A stretch of 64,000 nt of DNA from Saccharina japonica. Its lineage: Eukaryota; Sar; Phaeophyceae; Laminariales; Laminariaceae. Position numbers and translations under genes: made by a program. The stretch covers positions 62,001 through 126,000 of the forward strand of contig MEHQ01004417.1 of NCBI GenBank assembly GCA_008828725.1, written 5' to 3'. A model generated the notes under the pieces. That model searched no databases and was not told where the DNA came from. It saw only the letters and a program-made list of their open reading frames with translations. This document shows positions 11,282-21,837 of the stretch, piece after piece (positions within the stretch are counted from its first letter, which is position 1; each line of letters begins with the position of its first letter).

Positions 11282-12636
11282 GTATATATATATATATATC
11301 ACGGAGGACCATAGTAAATGGGACCACATATTGTCAATACAAAAAGCTTAATATACAGGTGTTTGTGTGAACCGTAGGTTCTATTTACTAGCATTTACTA
11401 TGGTCCCCCGTAATATCTATCTATCTATCTATCTATCAACCTATCTATCTTCAATGATGGGTGGTTCCTTCGACTTCTTGCCGCGCCAATCGTTGTTTAT
11501 TTCCAATTTGATGAAACAAAAAAACACCAACAAGAAGGCGGCGCTGAAGCAGCGGGACGAGGCATTCGCAGAGGCTCTCGCGGGGATGCGAAAGGGGCAC
11601 GGCCGATTGGAGGTAGGTGCTTTAATGAAAACCCTGCTTTAATTGGTACACCGTTCAGCGTTCAGGTAACGGATGGGGGGGGGGGGGGGGGGGGTGAGAT
11701 ACGCTTGCGTCGACGCTCAAACGAAGTGAACAGCTGCTGCGGCCGTATGTATTTTTGTCAAATGTAGCATACATCTCCCATCATCGGTGCCGACATCATG
11801 AGCGGGGGCACGTACGCACGCGTTTTTGTTGTTCTCGTGTCTCATGCTCTCTCTCCTGTGGTGTGTGCCTACGATAAAACGAAAACAGGAGATGATACAG
11901 AAGGCGGAGAAGAACAGCGCAAGGGTCGAAACAAAGCTGGACGAACTCATCAACGCTCTCCGTGGTGGTGGTGGTGGTGGTGGTGGTGGTGGTGGTGGCG
12001 GCGGTGGTGGCGGCGGCGGCGGGGATGATCAAAACAGTACCCCACCCAGAAACTGTTTTTTTTTGGAGCAGGAAAACAAAAGCGCTACGTATATACCCAA
12101 ATGAACAATACCATGGCCTAACGAGACAACGAAAAAATTGGTAACAAAAAATGTGGAATTCCGACGATTTTTGGTTAAGGTAGGAACCCCGATCATCCCG
12201 AAAACCTTTCGACCAAAAAAAGGTATACCTTGCTATACCTCTATCGTAGCACGCGTCGGTTATTAAAAAAGGTATATGAGGTGCCGGTTCATGGCATGCC
12301 CTCTGCGTGCGGTTATTATATGCTGTGCTACTGGCTGTGCACGCGCTCGTTTGCTCGTGTTTTGCCTCCTCCGCCTCCTCCTCCTCCTCCCCCTCCAAAC
12401 GACCAAGCGCGGAAAAAGGAGGACGAGGGGGAAGAAAACCGCCTGTAGCAGTAGCTTTTTTCCCTGGCTCCGAGGAAAAAGAAAAGGAGGGTGACGGGAG
12501 GGGGGGTCAATCTGCTGCTGCTGCTGCTGCGGGCCACGCGCGGCATAGTAGCGATAGTAGACGGGAAGCACCTGCTGCGCGCCCTAGCCTAGACGATTTA
12601 ATCGACCAGTTCGACGCTGATATTACGGGTCCATGA
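748..12636 (+). CDS. TRP-type cation channel gene (5' partial, pore exon not found)
   Basis: Model: exons 748-956, 2359-2581, 3648-3911, 5691-5872, 7201-7549, 10021-10485, 11535-11612, 11889-11961 and 12449-12636. Every junction is in phase, giving about 676 visible residues. The product should be a membrane cation channel. Exon 2 carries S1 (FFGVPAMRLTLDVLVYMG) and S2. Exon 3 has the FNPWNVVE motif that precedes S3 in TRP channels, then an S4-like stretch. Exon 4 has the S6 signature LLNLLIAIL followed by a TRP-box-like region, and exon 5 opens with the LPSPLNV motif common after S6. Odd points: S5, pore helix and selectivity filter are not found in 3912-5690, although the flanking exons are both phase 0. 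Two extra hydrophobic segments follow S6. The tail is low complexity plus a coiled coil, ending LDDLIDQFDADITGP and a stop. The 5' end lies outside the window. Class (TRPM-like or algal TRP) is inference. Confidence 0.8.
1087..1746 (+). mobile_element. MITE family 1, copy interrupted by a SINE
   Basis: The 5' end ATTACGGGGGACCAT is at 1087-1100. The rest of the MITE (AATAGGACCAAATATTGTTA through CTATTTACTATGGCCCCC) resumes near 1660. The tRNA-headed SINE fills the gap, so the SINE inserted after the MITE. Confidence 0.75.
1101..1655 (+). mobile_element. tRNA-derived SINE, longest copy
   Basis: A-box-like TGGCCTAGTGG near 1113 and B-box-like GGAGTTCGAATC near 1348 are separated by about 230 bp, far more than in a tRNA, so the head carries an insertion. 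The body shared with other copies runs from CACAATTCGACGCGAGTCGA through CCGTAGTGGGGGAGGAG and GAGTTACGACC to ATTAAATGGGATGG. Expected to be pol III transcribed and LINE mobilised (family knowledge). Confidence 0.7.
2359..2581 (+). CDS. TRP gene exon: S1-S2
   Basis: Acceptor TTTGCCAG, donor CAGCAG|GTGCTA. Encodes FILAGLVGKTAAFFGVPAMR, then a hydrophobic helix (LDVLVYMGVIAVFVTKVVV) and a second segment (WEFLWLGYLVGAISQQ). The pattern F-x-x-P-x-x-R followed by a helix is typical of TRP S1. Enters with 1 nt and leaves in phase 0, matching both neighbours. A donor about 25 bp further on is possible. Confidence 0.75.
2653..2827. repeat. Tandem duplication of about 90 bp in a TRP intron
   Basis: GACAATAGGCAACACGTACG … GAGGCCTGTTGTCTATTGAT and GACAATACGTACTACTGTAC … GAGGACTGTTGTCGATTCAT are adjacent diverged copies. 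Confidence 0.65.
3240..3343 (+). mobile_element. MITE family 1 copy
   Basis: ACGGGGGGCCATAATAAATAG to CTATTAACTATGGTCCCCC, about 104 bp with terminal inverted repeats; lies in the TRP intron before exon 3648. Confidence 0.85.
3466..3585. repeat. (CCTATA)n hexamer array
   Basis: Imperfect CCTATACCTATACC array 60 bp upstream of the TRP exon at 3648; the C/T-rich strand is in transcript sense. Confidence 0.85.
3648..3911 (+). CDS. TRP gene exon: S3-S4 region
   Basis: Acceptor TTTCTGTTCAG, donor CCCAG|GTGAGA, exactly 88 codons in phase 0. Encodes FFNPWNVVEATTL (the N-W-N/D motif at the start of S3 in TRP channels), a hydrophobic segment, a loop, and YLAQYFQAASAPFVLGKVLF, which resembles S4. The next exon should carry S5 and the pore but was not found. 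Confidence 0.8.
3995..4032. repeat. Short telomere-like repeat
   Basis: ACCCTAGCCCTAACCCGAAC then CCGAACCCTA resembles degenerate CCCTAA telomere units. A TTAGGC/TTAGGG-rich stretch at 13585-13640 is similar. Interstitial, probably chance or an old repair patch. Confidence 0.4.
4262..4440. repeat. (GACC)n microsatellite
   Basis: GACCGACCGACCGACC and GACAGACC variants over 180 bp inside the TRP intron 3912-5690. Confidence 0.9.
4540..4870. repeat. Dispersed repeat shared with 9340-9550
   Basis: GATGGGTATCCCTATTCATA … CGGATCTTGCGATCATTTTG … GTAGTGGTGGTGAGGTTTGG corresponds block by block to GGTGGGTATTCCTATGCATA … GGGTCTGCGATCACCGTGTC … GGTGGTGGTGAGATAGAG near 9350-9530. Two copies only, no ends defined. 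The hydrophobic open frames here are therefore not taken as a missing TRP exon. Confidence 0.5.
5495..5575 (-). repeat. Poly(C)-ended repeat B-type, tail decayed
   Basis: GGGCGTACTCTCATGTGTTG … GACCATTGACCACGCATCCC … TTTCGAGACGGAGC; a purine-rich GGGGAAAGGGGAGGG replaces the pure G run. Confidence 0.6.
5691..5872 (+). CDS. TRP gene exon: S6 and start of TRP domain
   Basis: Acceptor GAGTAAACAG, donor TACAG|GTAATT. Encodes VFDDAPMGEAG, then the S6 helix VVLLIFFLCVMNITLLNLLI ending in the TRP signature LLNLLIAIL, then a charged helix. Starts in phase 0 and leaves 2 nt that are completed by the first base of the exon at 7201. Confidence 0.85.
5878..5964. mobile_element. MITE family 2 copy
   Basis: TACCACTATGTCCCTAAATA … TTAGGGACAGATTGGTA. 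Short (about 85 bp), TA-flanked inverted repeats with a core resembling AAGCAACGTTTTTATA. It starts 6 bp after the TRP exon 4 donor. Confidence 0.8.
7201..7549 (+). CDS. TRP gene exon: post-S6 segment with two extra hydrophobic stretches
   Basis: Preceded by a long poly(C) tract and an AAG acceptor; donor GTGGAG|GTGAGG. Begins RAMRLDALPSPLNVP, a motif common just after S6 in TRP channels. Continues with an amphipathic helix and two clearly hydrophobic stretches (FWLISGPIAITATAVLWAV and LLGISFNLGVAPIVATWLWL). Extra membrane spans after S6 would be unusual for a canonical TRP channel. Confidence 0.75.
7612..7945. repeat. 54 bp tandem repeat, about six units
   Basis: Units such as TGCTACGATAATAGAGGTAC TGTACCGTTTTTTGGCTGAA recur at a regular 54 bp spacing. 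Because 54 is divisible by 3, both strands show long but spurious open frames (121 and 265 codons). Each unit contains the TGCTACGATA-AGAGGT motif that forms the ends of the nested element at 27821-28088. Lies just after the TRP exon ending at 7549. Confidence 0.85.
8882..8902. other. Assembly gap (21 N) in a CCCT repeat
   Basis: N run inside (CCCT)n, so the real repeat length is unknown. Lies in the TRP intron 7550-10020. Confidence 0.95.
9600..9993 (+). repeat. Poly(C)-ended repeats, B-type then A-type
   Basis: B-type: GGTCATTGGTCAGATGACTA … CAACAAATGAGTACG then C run. A-type (9766-9993): GGATGCAGCTCACC … GCTCCGTCCCGGCATTGTAG … GCACGACATGAGTAC then 21 C. Both end in ATGAGTAC(G) plus poly(C). 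The A-type run abuts the 3' splice site of the TRP exon at 10021. Confidence 0.75.
10021..10485 (+). CDS. TRP gene exon: low-complexity cytosolic linker
   Basis: Follows a poly(C) and GCGCGC tract; acceptor ATAACACAG, donor AATGAG|GTGAAA (an alternative GTACAA donor lies 14 bp upstream). 155 codons, phase 0 at both ends. Rich in Ala, Thr and Gly (a TTTTTTT run and Gly/Ser runs), then a denser segment with RGFDVTEAVYAVHGLTIQQL. Assigned to this gene by phase and order; no homologous domain recognised. Confidence 0.6.
11199..11282. repeat. (TATC)n microsatellite
   Basis: About 20 perfect tetramers, then a MITE, then five more units at 11416-11440. The MITE may have landed in, or seeded, the array. 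Confidence 0.92.
11299..11412 (+). mobile_element. MITE family 1 copy
   Basis: ACGGAGGACCATAGTAAATG to TTACTATGGTCCCCCGTAA, between two (TATC)n microsatellites in a TRP intron. Confidence 0.85.
11535..11612 (+). CDS. TRP gene exon: helical segment
   Basis: Acceptor AACAAG, donor TTGGAG|GTAGGT; 26 codons in phase 0. Encodes KAALKQRDEAFAEALAGMRK, which should be helical. Joined to the next exon it makes a short coiled coil. Confidence 0.6.
11889..11961 (+). CDS. TRP gene exon: coiled coil
   Basis: Acceptor GAAAACAG. Encodes EMIQKAEKNSARVETKLDEL then INALR, a heptad-like coiled coil. The donor may be CTCTCC|GTGGTG at the start of a (GGT)n repeat, or the frame may run on through the repeat as poly-Gly. 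Phase with the last exon supports the first option. Confidence 0.55.
12449..12636 (+). CDS. TRP gene terminal exon
   Basis: Acceptor CCTGTAG (or GCAGTAG 6 bp later), both in phase. Encodes a charged tail, an Ala run from (GCT)n, then ARPSLDDLIDQFDADITGP and a TGA stop. The acidic helical end looks like a real C-terminus. Convergent with the jouberin gene. Confidence 0.6.
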
Positions 12637-13034
12637 GAGGGCCGAGGTAGGGTACGCTTGGGGTAGGGTTAGTTCGGGTTATTTATGTAGTCTACTATAG
12701 TTGGGTTCTCCCGCAAGGTTGTAGGGGGGTTTTGTTGGTTCCCCCGATTCATGTCGAGGGGGTGCGCACATGCCATGCCTGCCAGTGGTCGTACGCTTCG
12801 TTTTTTTTACTATAAACCCTCGTAAGTCCTGCAATTAATGAATGGAGATTCATGTGAGCGGGGTGCGGAAAGAAGCTGGTTTCAGCTGCTTGCTGATGAT
12901 GAGGCGTTAAATAAGACCGTATAATATGTGCGCTGTATTTCACGTAGGGGTTTGTAGAGTACCGGGTTGGAAGTGTTTCCACCCCTTCCCTCCCCCGCTT
13001 GGTTTATTGTCCGTGCCTACTATGACAGAGGAGA

Positions 13035-13215
13035 GCGTTATTTGAGATCGGGAACTTTGTTCCGAGAACAATCTGTTGTTTGTTTTTCTAGAGAGAATCA
13101 GGCGTTTGGTTCACATTATTGCGCTAAAACGAGCTCGGGAACCGTTCCGAGAACAGTCTGCTGTTTTGTTGTTCTAGAGAGAGTTAGGCGTTTGGTTCAT
13201 ATTGTTTGGCTTAAA
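13035..13215. repeat. Tandem duplication of about 90 bp
   Basis: CGGGAACTTTGTTCCGAGAA … TTCTAGAGAGAATCAGGCGT, TTGGTTCACATT, then a diverged second copy beginning CGGGAACCGTTCCGAGAACA. Confidence 0.75.
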
Positions 13216-14256
13216 GAAGAGCAACGAGGCATCCACTGTGTTTGGTTGATCGCGTGAGTGGGAATACCAAGCGGGTACAGCACGGAACAATGCTGGCAGG
13301 ACTGCTGGAACACGCGAGCAGACAGGGGTGCTGCTTGTTAGCTGGCCAGCGGTAGCTAAGGGCAAGCATTTCGTTTTTTCTAAAAATACAGAGTATTTGT
13401 TTGCTGCTGGTTGTATGCCCTGCGGGGAGAGATTTCCTCAGTTTCCTTACGCCACACTTTTAAGTTACACTTTCAAGTAGAGCTTACCACGTACTTATTG
13501 GGGAAAATGGTTGGCGTACACTAGCTGTTTACGAGACAAAGAGGACTAGCCCTAACCATTTGATGATTGGCTGTGATTGGCTAAGTGTTAGGCTTAGGGT
13601 TAGGCTTAGGGAGGGACTAACTAGGCTTAGGCTTAGAGTCAGGTTTTCTCGTCTCCTACACACACAGGGCGCGTCAACTATTTTGTCAAGTTTAAGTGGT
13701 AAGCTATTATACCCTCCATTTGTTTTGTCGCATAATGAGGTTCACCCCCCCCCCGTGAAAACAACATCGCCTGATGCGTGTGTGCTTGTATAAACTACGG
13801 CGAAGAAGAAGCACCGGCGCAAGGCTGTATACGTCAAAAAAACAAACACCGGCACCACGACCGGCACACAACAAAATATTAACGTCGTCCCATTCTTGAA
13901 AAAAACGTGTTCGTCTTCTTTTCCTCCTACATTTCCTCTATATGTATATTTGGTCGGGCTCGAGACGAGAACTCACTCCGGATAACGAGAAGGCAAATGG
14001 CTGGCGAAAACCAAAACAAATGTTAGTATTGCGTTTTGCCATCCAAACAAATGTGCAGCATGAGTTGAGCTTCAACATTTATCACTAAAAAACGTGCCCC
14101 GGAACAACCGATATCAGGCTCGCTCCTACTTGTACTATTTAGCGGGCTGGCCTGGGCACTCGGTGACGGTGGTCGATACACCTATATATGCGCCTCGTCC
14201 CCCCCCTCCCCCCCCAGCGACAGAAAACCCGAAGCCCTCAGGTGCCCCCCCCCTCC

Positions 14257-14543
14257 CCCCCTACCGCTTCTTCTCTCGGTTCCTTCCTTGGCGAAATCAC
14301 ATCACCACCACGCCACTCTCTCTCTGTCTCTGGTATCTCTCTCTGTCTCCCTCTCTCTCTCTCTCTCTCTGTCTCCCTCTCTATCTCTTTCACCGTTCCC
14401 CCCCTACCGCTTCTTCTCTCGGTTCCTTCCTTGGCGAAATCACATCACCACCACGCCACTCTCTCTCTATCTCTGTATCTCTCTCTGTCTCCCTCTCTCT
14501 CTCTCTCTCTCTGTCTCCCTCTCTATCTCTTTCACCGTTCCCC
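14257..14543. repeat. Tandem duplication of about 143 bp, 3' of jouberin
   Basis: CCCTACCGCTTCTTCTCTCG … CATCACCACCACGCCACTCT … (TC)n … CTCTATCTCTTTCACCGTTC occurs twice in a row, immediately downstream of the jouberin stop, so it is in its 3' UTR or flank. Copies are nearly identical, suggesting a recent event. Confidence 0.85.
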
Positions 14544-14594
14544 CCTCTCGTTAGAATCTGCGCGCTGATGGCCATCATCACCCAACGATACTCG

Positions 14595-14717
14595 TCACCC
14601 GGCTCGCTTCTCTCCTCCGGCCGTGAGGGCCGCGAGGGCGGCCTCTATGCCGCTTTCTGGTCGACTGCCGCCACCGCCGTCATTGGTGGCGGCGGGAGCG
14701 TCTACGAACCCTAACGC
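14595..14717 (-). CDS. AHI1: Jouberin exon 19: C-terminus and stop
   Basis: Acceptor TTTGTTTCACAG, 40 codons plus TGA. Encodes ALGFVDAPAATNDGGGGSRP then ESGIEAALAALTAGGEKRAG. Phase 0 follows exon 18. No SH3 domain or other known C-terminal module is visible. Confidence 0.7.
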   Translation of the reverse strand, partial: ALGFVDAPAATNDGGGGSRPESGIEAALAALTAGGEKRAG

Positions 14718-17700
14718 CTGTGAAACAAACGAACAAACAAGCACACACACACACAAACCAACAAACAACCAACGAAAACGTCGAAGCGTGTAGGCAGACA
14801 GACGAACAACAAAGAACAGTGCAGGCAGCACACGAAGCGGCAAGTGTGGTGAGAATGCCGTCGTCGCACGTATATGTCGAAGACATACTTCAGAAAGAGG
14901 AGGAGGAGGAGAAGGAGGGGGAGGCGGGGAACACAGACAAGATATAGGAAATAGATCAATCACACAATCACGTCGAAACGAACTCACACGTTTTGGTTTT
15001 GCAGAAAAAACGTCTCGATAGTATGTGTGGACGTAGACTATATCCACAAGAAATGCGGTACGTATGATATGGTTCCTCCGCAAACCGGTGACCCGTGACT
15101 GGTTTCACATTCGATTCCCACAAGCGTTGACGTTGATGCTACTTTATATTATACGTATCCCTGTTATGTAGCAGCAGCTCAAATGTGATGTCATGGATAG
15201 CCCTGTGATGGGATGACGCGTGCGTGTTGAGGCTTTGTCTGTGTCGAGAGAGATATGCAAAGACAAAGCCTCGACAGATAGCGACTGCACATCACCTACT
15301 ACTACTGTACATATATATATGCATGGGCCTCAACGTCCATACTCCAACATCCTGTTTGATGAATGACAGCACTGACGAGATTCGTGGCAGCACGTAAAAG
15401 TAGTACGAGTAGGCCATACGAGATGCGTACGAGTGGCAATACGCAATACGACATCCACCCATAGCAACAGTAGGCAACAGGCCATACATATGGATACACA
15501 TACCTTCGCACGCAGCCGCTTGATCCGAAGCTCTCGCAATCGCTGGCGGTTGTCGAGCCGCCGGCGATGCTCTTCCGCCGAAGACTGAGCCTCCTTGGCC
15601 ACCTGAGCCTCCATCGCAGAGGAAGACTGCCTAGCCTCGACCTCCCCCCTCTACAATACACGTGACCGGGCACATACATACATTGGAAGCGCAAAACGAC
15701 GGAACTAAATTATCGGTAAATATGTATATGATGAGTAGTCGGGGTCAATCATCGGGGCCGAGAGTCGGGTTGAAGAATCGCGATAATCGGGGTCAAGAAT
15801 TGAGTTCAAGAATTGCGATGATCGGGGTCAAGGGATCTCGATAATCGGGATCAAGAAATCGCGATGATCGGGATCAAGGAATCGCGATTATCGGGTTCAA
15901 GAATCGCGATGCGCAGTCGGCGTCAAGAATCGTGATAATCGGGTTCAAGGATCGGGTTCAAGAATCGCGATAACCGGTGTGAATGAAGAATCGCGATACT
16001 CGGGTTCAAGGATCGAGATAATTGGGGCCAAGATTTGCGATAATCGGGTCTTATCATCACTACAATCGGGGTCAAGCAAAGGGGGGCAGGGAAGAGGGGG
16101 TCAAAAACCGACGTCGTATATACAATCAAGTCAAAGTGCGCTTCTGATTGTTTTAGTGGTGTGAGGTTGAGTCCAGCCGGGGAAGCCTAAGAAGAACAAA
16201 TCATCTCTTCGGAAAACGGACTAATTTCGTACCTCTGTATTGTTCGGAGACACGATTCACCACGAAAAAAAAACAATGAAGCAATAGCCATGTTTCGTAG
16301 GGGGGGGAGGGTAGTATATCGATATTATGTACCAGGTAGTTGGGGTAGTTGGAACACATGGGGGGCGAAAATTATTAAATCCATGTGTTGAATTTGTGAA
16401 GGTATCTATTTATAACTATGTTATTTTGTAGGAGCCGACCTACAAAACTGAAACGAACGATTGGTGTAGCGCTTAGCGTAACTCGAGCGCTACTACTCTG
16501 ACCACTATTCGAGCGCTACGGTATCCCCTATCATAAGCGCAACAGGCGGGTACGAGGGAACGCTTGAAAATGGAGCGATATTTAGGGTGGGGTGGAATGT
16601 GTACGGGGTGGGGTCAACGCGGCAATACATAAGCTTTTGATCTATTCCCTGGCGCGTATATGCCGATGATATTTCCGCCCATATTATGGAGGCAGGGGGG
16701 GGCCGGGGGGGGTCCCGGTCACCTGTGGTGTATGATCACGGCAAACTGACGTCACGACTTGTCACAGAGAAGGTGAGGTGGGGGCGGTGATGCAGGATGT
16801 TTAGTGTTTTCCGCTGTGACATTGACGCAGCTGTATTGTCTTCAGCGAGAGATATATACAAATGAGGCACTTACATGTCATCAGTTGTCGTTGTTACGTA
16901 GCGAACAATACGTTTCAAGCTGCTTGTGATTCCGATGCCTCCCTCCCTCCCCGCTCGACACCCATTTCACTCGAAACTCGACACTCGAAGCCGAGAAGAC
17001 ACAACAACAACAACAACACCAACAACAGCAATATGAAGGCAGTACATTCACACAGACCGATGGGCGCTGAATTAATTATTGCATGCAAAAGAGGAAATTG
17101 ATAATAATAAAACAAACGTGCCTTTGCTGGCTTGTCGGCTCTCGCTTCGCCGCAGTACAGCAAAACAGGGGCATCTTGACCGTACCCCGCCAAGGCCAAG
17201 ACGTGCTGGTGAGGGTGCCACGCCACGTCGCGCAAACAGCAAGCCGTTCCGAGAGTCTGAGGGGAGAGGGGTCCGGGGAGGGGGGGGGGGGCGAGGGGGG
17301 GGTGTACTTCATTTTCATGCATGGCCGTAGTCGTATGGACCATTAGAGGGCGTGGGGGGGGGGGGCGTACTCATTTGTTGATTGCCAAAGTCCTTTGACC
17401 ATTGACCACGCATCATCCCTTTCGAGGCGGAGCGGAGGGGGGGGGGGCTGGGTGTACTAATTGTCATGCATTGCCGTAGTCGTCTGACCGTAGACCCTCG
17501 CATCCCTGCAATGCCGAGACGGAGCACGCTGGGCTTTCACCAACCAGGCGGGGGGTTACATTGTTGTTGTTGTTGTTGTTGTTGTTGCTGCTGTTGTTTT
17601 CGCATAGACTCCTCGCCGAAAATCTCGTCTGTGGTCACAGGACAGGCTCCGAAACCTCTCGGGGTGGAAACACGTGATACACATAACACGAAAGTACAAC

Positions 17701-20571
17701 GCAGTACGATGTACTGGTACATCATAACCAGCAGTAGGTCTATATGTGCTGCATAACCAAAAATAGTGTAAAAACACAGATGGGATACCGGTATATGCGA
17801 GACACCGGGTACAGTGGTAGTGCCGGTCCCTCTATATTGAAAAGGTAAAAATATTTAAAAAAAAACAACAGCTGTGAGCTCGAGGATTTCGTCGAAGCTC
17901 ATATTTGCTAGCTGAGTGTAATACTTCGATCGCGCGTACTTACGGATTTTATATGTCCTCATGTAGGATGTACATCCCGTAGGAGGGGGACACAATCTGA
18001 GGCTGTAGAATCCAGGAAGTGTGTGTCTATTTGTGGGGGAAGAAATAATTAAAATGAAATTAAAATTAAAATTAAACAGTCTGAAATAAACGTACCAGGT
18101 GTACTATAGTGTTCCGACGAGTTTACGTGATAGAGTGGTTCTACTATTTGTAGCCATGTATATAGTGCCGGTATATATGCGCCAGACAACAATACCGGCA
18201 CTATAACGGCAACCGGCACTACTAATCCGCACAATATATAGATACCACACTGGTGAGTCCCATCTGTGCCAGGCGATCCCACGGGCCCTTATAGCGGGCA
18301 ACCGGCACTATAGAGGGACCACTACCCACAAAAGTACGTATACATATTGACAGGCCATTCTACAAGCACTGTAAGCGGTAAGCGGGCAGATCGGCACTTT
18401 AGAGGGACCACTGCTATATATATATACATTTGTGTATGTATATATATATATATTGACAAGCGATTTCACAGGCACTATAAGCGGACAACCGGCATTTACC
18501 TAACCGGCATTGTAGAGCGTTCCTCCGTCAGTTAAGTCAAAAAATATATTTCAGCCAAACAAAAGTGCTAATCGTACCCCTATTTTATCGCAGGCACGGA
18601 TGCGAGGGTCTATTGTCATACGACTACGGCCATGCATGACATGACAATTAGTACACCCCCCCCCCCCGCGCGCGCGCTCTGCAAGTGGCTACATGCACCA
18701 TCTATAAATCAATTTCGTTGGAGGCTGTCGCCCATATATATTCAAGTCCACCTCACAAGCGGTTCTCAGTAGAATGCAGAGCCCATCCTTCATGCGACTC
18801 GCCCAACATCTCGCGGCGCTTGCTTCGCGGTTGGTGCAAGGCAACCAATGTCTGCCTGGTTGATGAAAACCCAACATTGCTCCGTCCCCGACATTGTAGG
18901 GATGCGAGGGCCTATGGTCGTAAGACTACGACCATGCATGACATGCGACAAATGAGAAAAAAGCCCCGCGCGCGCGCACGCTCACGCTCACCTGCAAGGG
19001 AGTCCTGACGCGCTTTCCCTCCTGGGCCTCCCACACCCGCACCTGGCCCTTCTCGGAGCCCGACACCACGAACCGTCCGTCGGGGCTAAACGACGCGCGG
19101 ACCAGCGATCCGGACGCGGCCCCGCCGGCGAAACCAGGGTTCACAAGCTTTTGTGTTTGTTATTGTTGTCGTTTGAGTTTGTTTCGTTGGCAGACCCGTC
19201 GAACGGCATCGTTTCGTCGTGCGATGGGGGCACGGCGGCCGAGCAGGCAGGGTGGGGGTGGGGGCAGTTAGATCAACGAAGTGGTGGCGGTCTATACTCC
19301 GCGGAAAGGCCGAAAGGAGGGAGGGAGGAAGAGAGGGAGTTTATTAACGCACAAGGGGGGGGGGTGGTAAGGACACATTGTGCGTCCAGCTTCTGTGAAT
19401 TCTGTGAACCCTCTTGGGACTTTCAGAGCGAAAACATTGATTGACGATCGCAGCGACGGCCACTTGCGTGACTGGGGTGTGGTTCACATCAATTGGTGCC
19501 CGCCCAAGTAACAATGTTACAAAGAGTCGTATCGCACATACGGGCGCGGGGGCGAGAGATGATCCTGCCCGTGCTTCTGATGGGCGGTCACGCTGCCCGT
19601 ATGCAGACGGTCGGTTGATAGCACAAACGCCATCCCTTGTATCCCTTATATCCTTTAAAATGGGTCCCTTGAAAGGGGTCCCTTACAAGGGCTCCGCCCG
19701 TAAGGGGGTAAACGGAAAATAATATGGACTACTCTTATGGGAGATGCAGGAACCTGACTGCCCATATGTTGTTGTTGATCGTTGTCCTCCTCGATTTCTT
19801 TATGAAAGCCCCTTCGGCACGACACCCACGTTTGTTTTTTTCTCTCTCTCTTCTTGGTGCAACAAAATGCTTGAAAATAAGAGCCGCATGAAACTATAGC
19901 ACCAGTAAGAGAGGGTGGTAGCCTAAGCTTGCGCGAGGTTGCGAATGAGAGGAGACATATACATATGTGCCTGCAGCATGGCCCGCTCTCGGCATAATCA
20001 TTGTCATCGGTCGGTTTAATATGATGGTGCCTCCGGCTACACCAAAAAGTGCGGTGTATATACCTGGTATGTGCCCAGATCAAGCAACCTCAGAGTGTTG
20101 CCGTGCGCCTGGACGAGTAGCTGGCCCCTCCGCAAGCGCGAGGTTAGAGCGAGACTCGTGATCGCTTTCCCCACCAGATCCGCGTGTTGGACCTACACAT
20201 GCAGTATGCGTACACAAATGCCCGGCACGCGATATTTACCGACACAGACAGTCAGTACGTAGTAGTAAACGTCAGCGAAAAAAAAAAAAAAAAACAGAAA
20301 CAGCGTGTACAACCACCGCAGGTAGAAGTATAATGGGTTTACGGTAGTACCGCAAGCGTACCAAAGCACTGGCACGTTTTTTGTGCCACTACTTCTACTG
20401 CTGCTGCTACAACAACTGCTGCTACTGCTGCTACTGCTGCTACTACTGCTACTACTACTTCTTCTACTACTGCTACTGCTGCTACTACTACTGCTGCTGC
20501 TCCTGCTGCTGCTACTACTGCCACTACTACTGCTGCTGCTGCTAATACTGCTGCTGGTACTTTTACTACTG

Positions 20572-20608
<37 letters not shown>

Positions 20609-20937
20609 CACTACCACTACAACTGCTTCTTCCTGGACAACACCACAACTGCTACGTCTCTAAATAAACACGTCTCGGCAAACGATCAACATCCTTCCCA
20701 CCCCCCTCGCCTTTCTGAGGACGTTGTAGTCCTCCACCCCAGCCCGGCCGCCGCTAGTCCTGCGCCACACCACGATAGCGCCGACACCGTCCCCGCTGTA
20801 CAGACGGCTGCTCTTGGGGTCGTAGACGATGGTGTTGACGTGACTTTCGTGCACCACCTTAAATTAAGGTGTCATAAGGTTGTTAAGGTTGCCGTTCGGT
20901 GGTGGGGGGTAAGAGGGGATGGGTGGGCGGGGGGGGT

Positions 20938-20985
<48 letters not shown>

Positions 20986-21155
20986 AGGGTGCATATTTGT
21001 CGCTTGCCCTATTACGGAGGACCACAGTAGTGAATAGGACCAAATAGTGTTAGTAAACATAGGTAAATATTGAACTTATTGTGTGTGTACCGTAGGCTAT
21101 ATTTACTAGCGTTTACTATGGTCCCCCGAAATAGCAATATTACCGTTGACAACAA

Positions 21156-21202
<47 letters not shown>

Positions 21203-21804
21203 ACTCATCATGTCGCGCATGGCCGTAGGCGTATGGCCATCGGGGTGGGTTAGAGTTCGCATGCCATCGCCGCTTCTCAGACAGTACGTATTTCTGGGAA
21301 GCGTGGCAGGTGAGCAATTTCACCACCGGAGATGTGTATCACGAGGAGCTACTGCGGTGGGGGGGTGTAATCATTGGCCGCATGCCATGCATGGCCGTAG
21401 TGGCATGATCATAGGCCCTCGCGTCCCTGCAATGCCGGGAAGGAGCACGTCGGGTTTTCACCGACCGGGCAGACATTGGTGGCTCGCCCCAAGCTTTGCG
21501 GAGCGCCGTGAGGTGTTGGGGCGAGTAGCATGAAGGCTGAGCAGACATACTATTAATACTAAGAACCGCTTGTGTGGCGGACTTGCATATGGACGACGGC
21601 TTCGAATGAATTGAGTTGATTTCTGGTGTGGCCACTTCCAGAGACAGCAATGGGTATTACTTGTATTACTACAGTATGTGTTCATCTGCCTCGTGGGTAC
21701 CTTACCATATACACACTACGTGATACGATCCTTCCCCTTATGCGGAGCTGAGTCTTTCTATAGAGGGGGGGGGGGGGGGGGGGGGGGCNNNNNNNNNNNN
21801 NGGG

Positions 21805-21837
<33 letters not shown>

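Larger units (their letters stand above)
12637..14594. other. Intergenic region between convergent TRP and jouberin genes
   Basis: Contains two local tandem duplications, TTAGGC-rich sequence at 13585-13640 and a GCCATCC-type repeat near 14039. No coding potential and no clear AATAAA in the expected places. Confidence 0.5.

Noticed and set aside
15735-16080. CRISPR-like array
   Set aside because: The 24 bp units are contiguous with no unique spacers, in a eukaryotic intron; it is a minisatellite.
20193-20667. Long serine, valine and leucine homopolymer frames on both strands
   Set aside because: All come from the CTG/CTA trinucleotide array in a jouberin intron.
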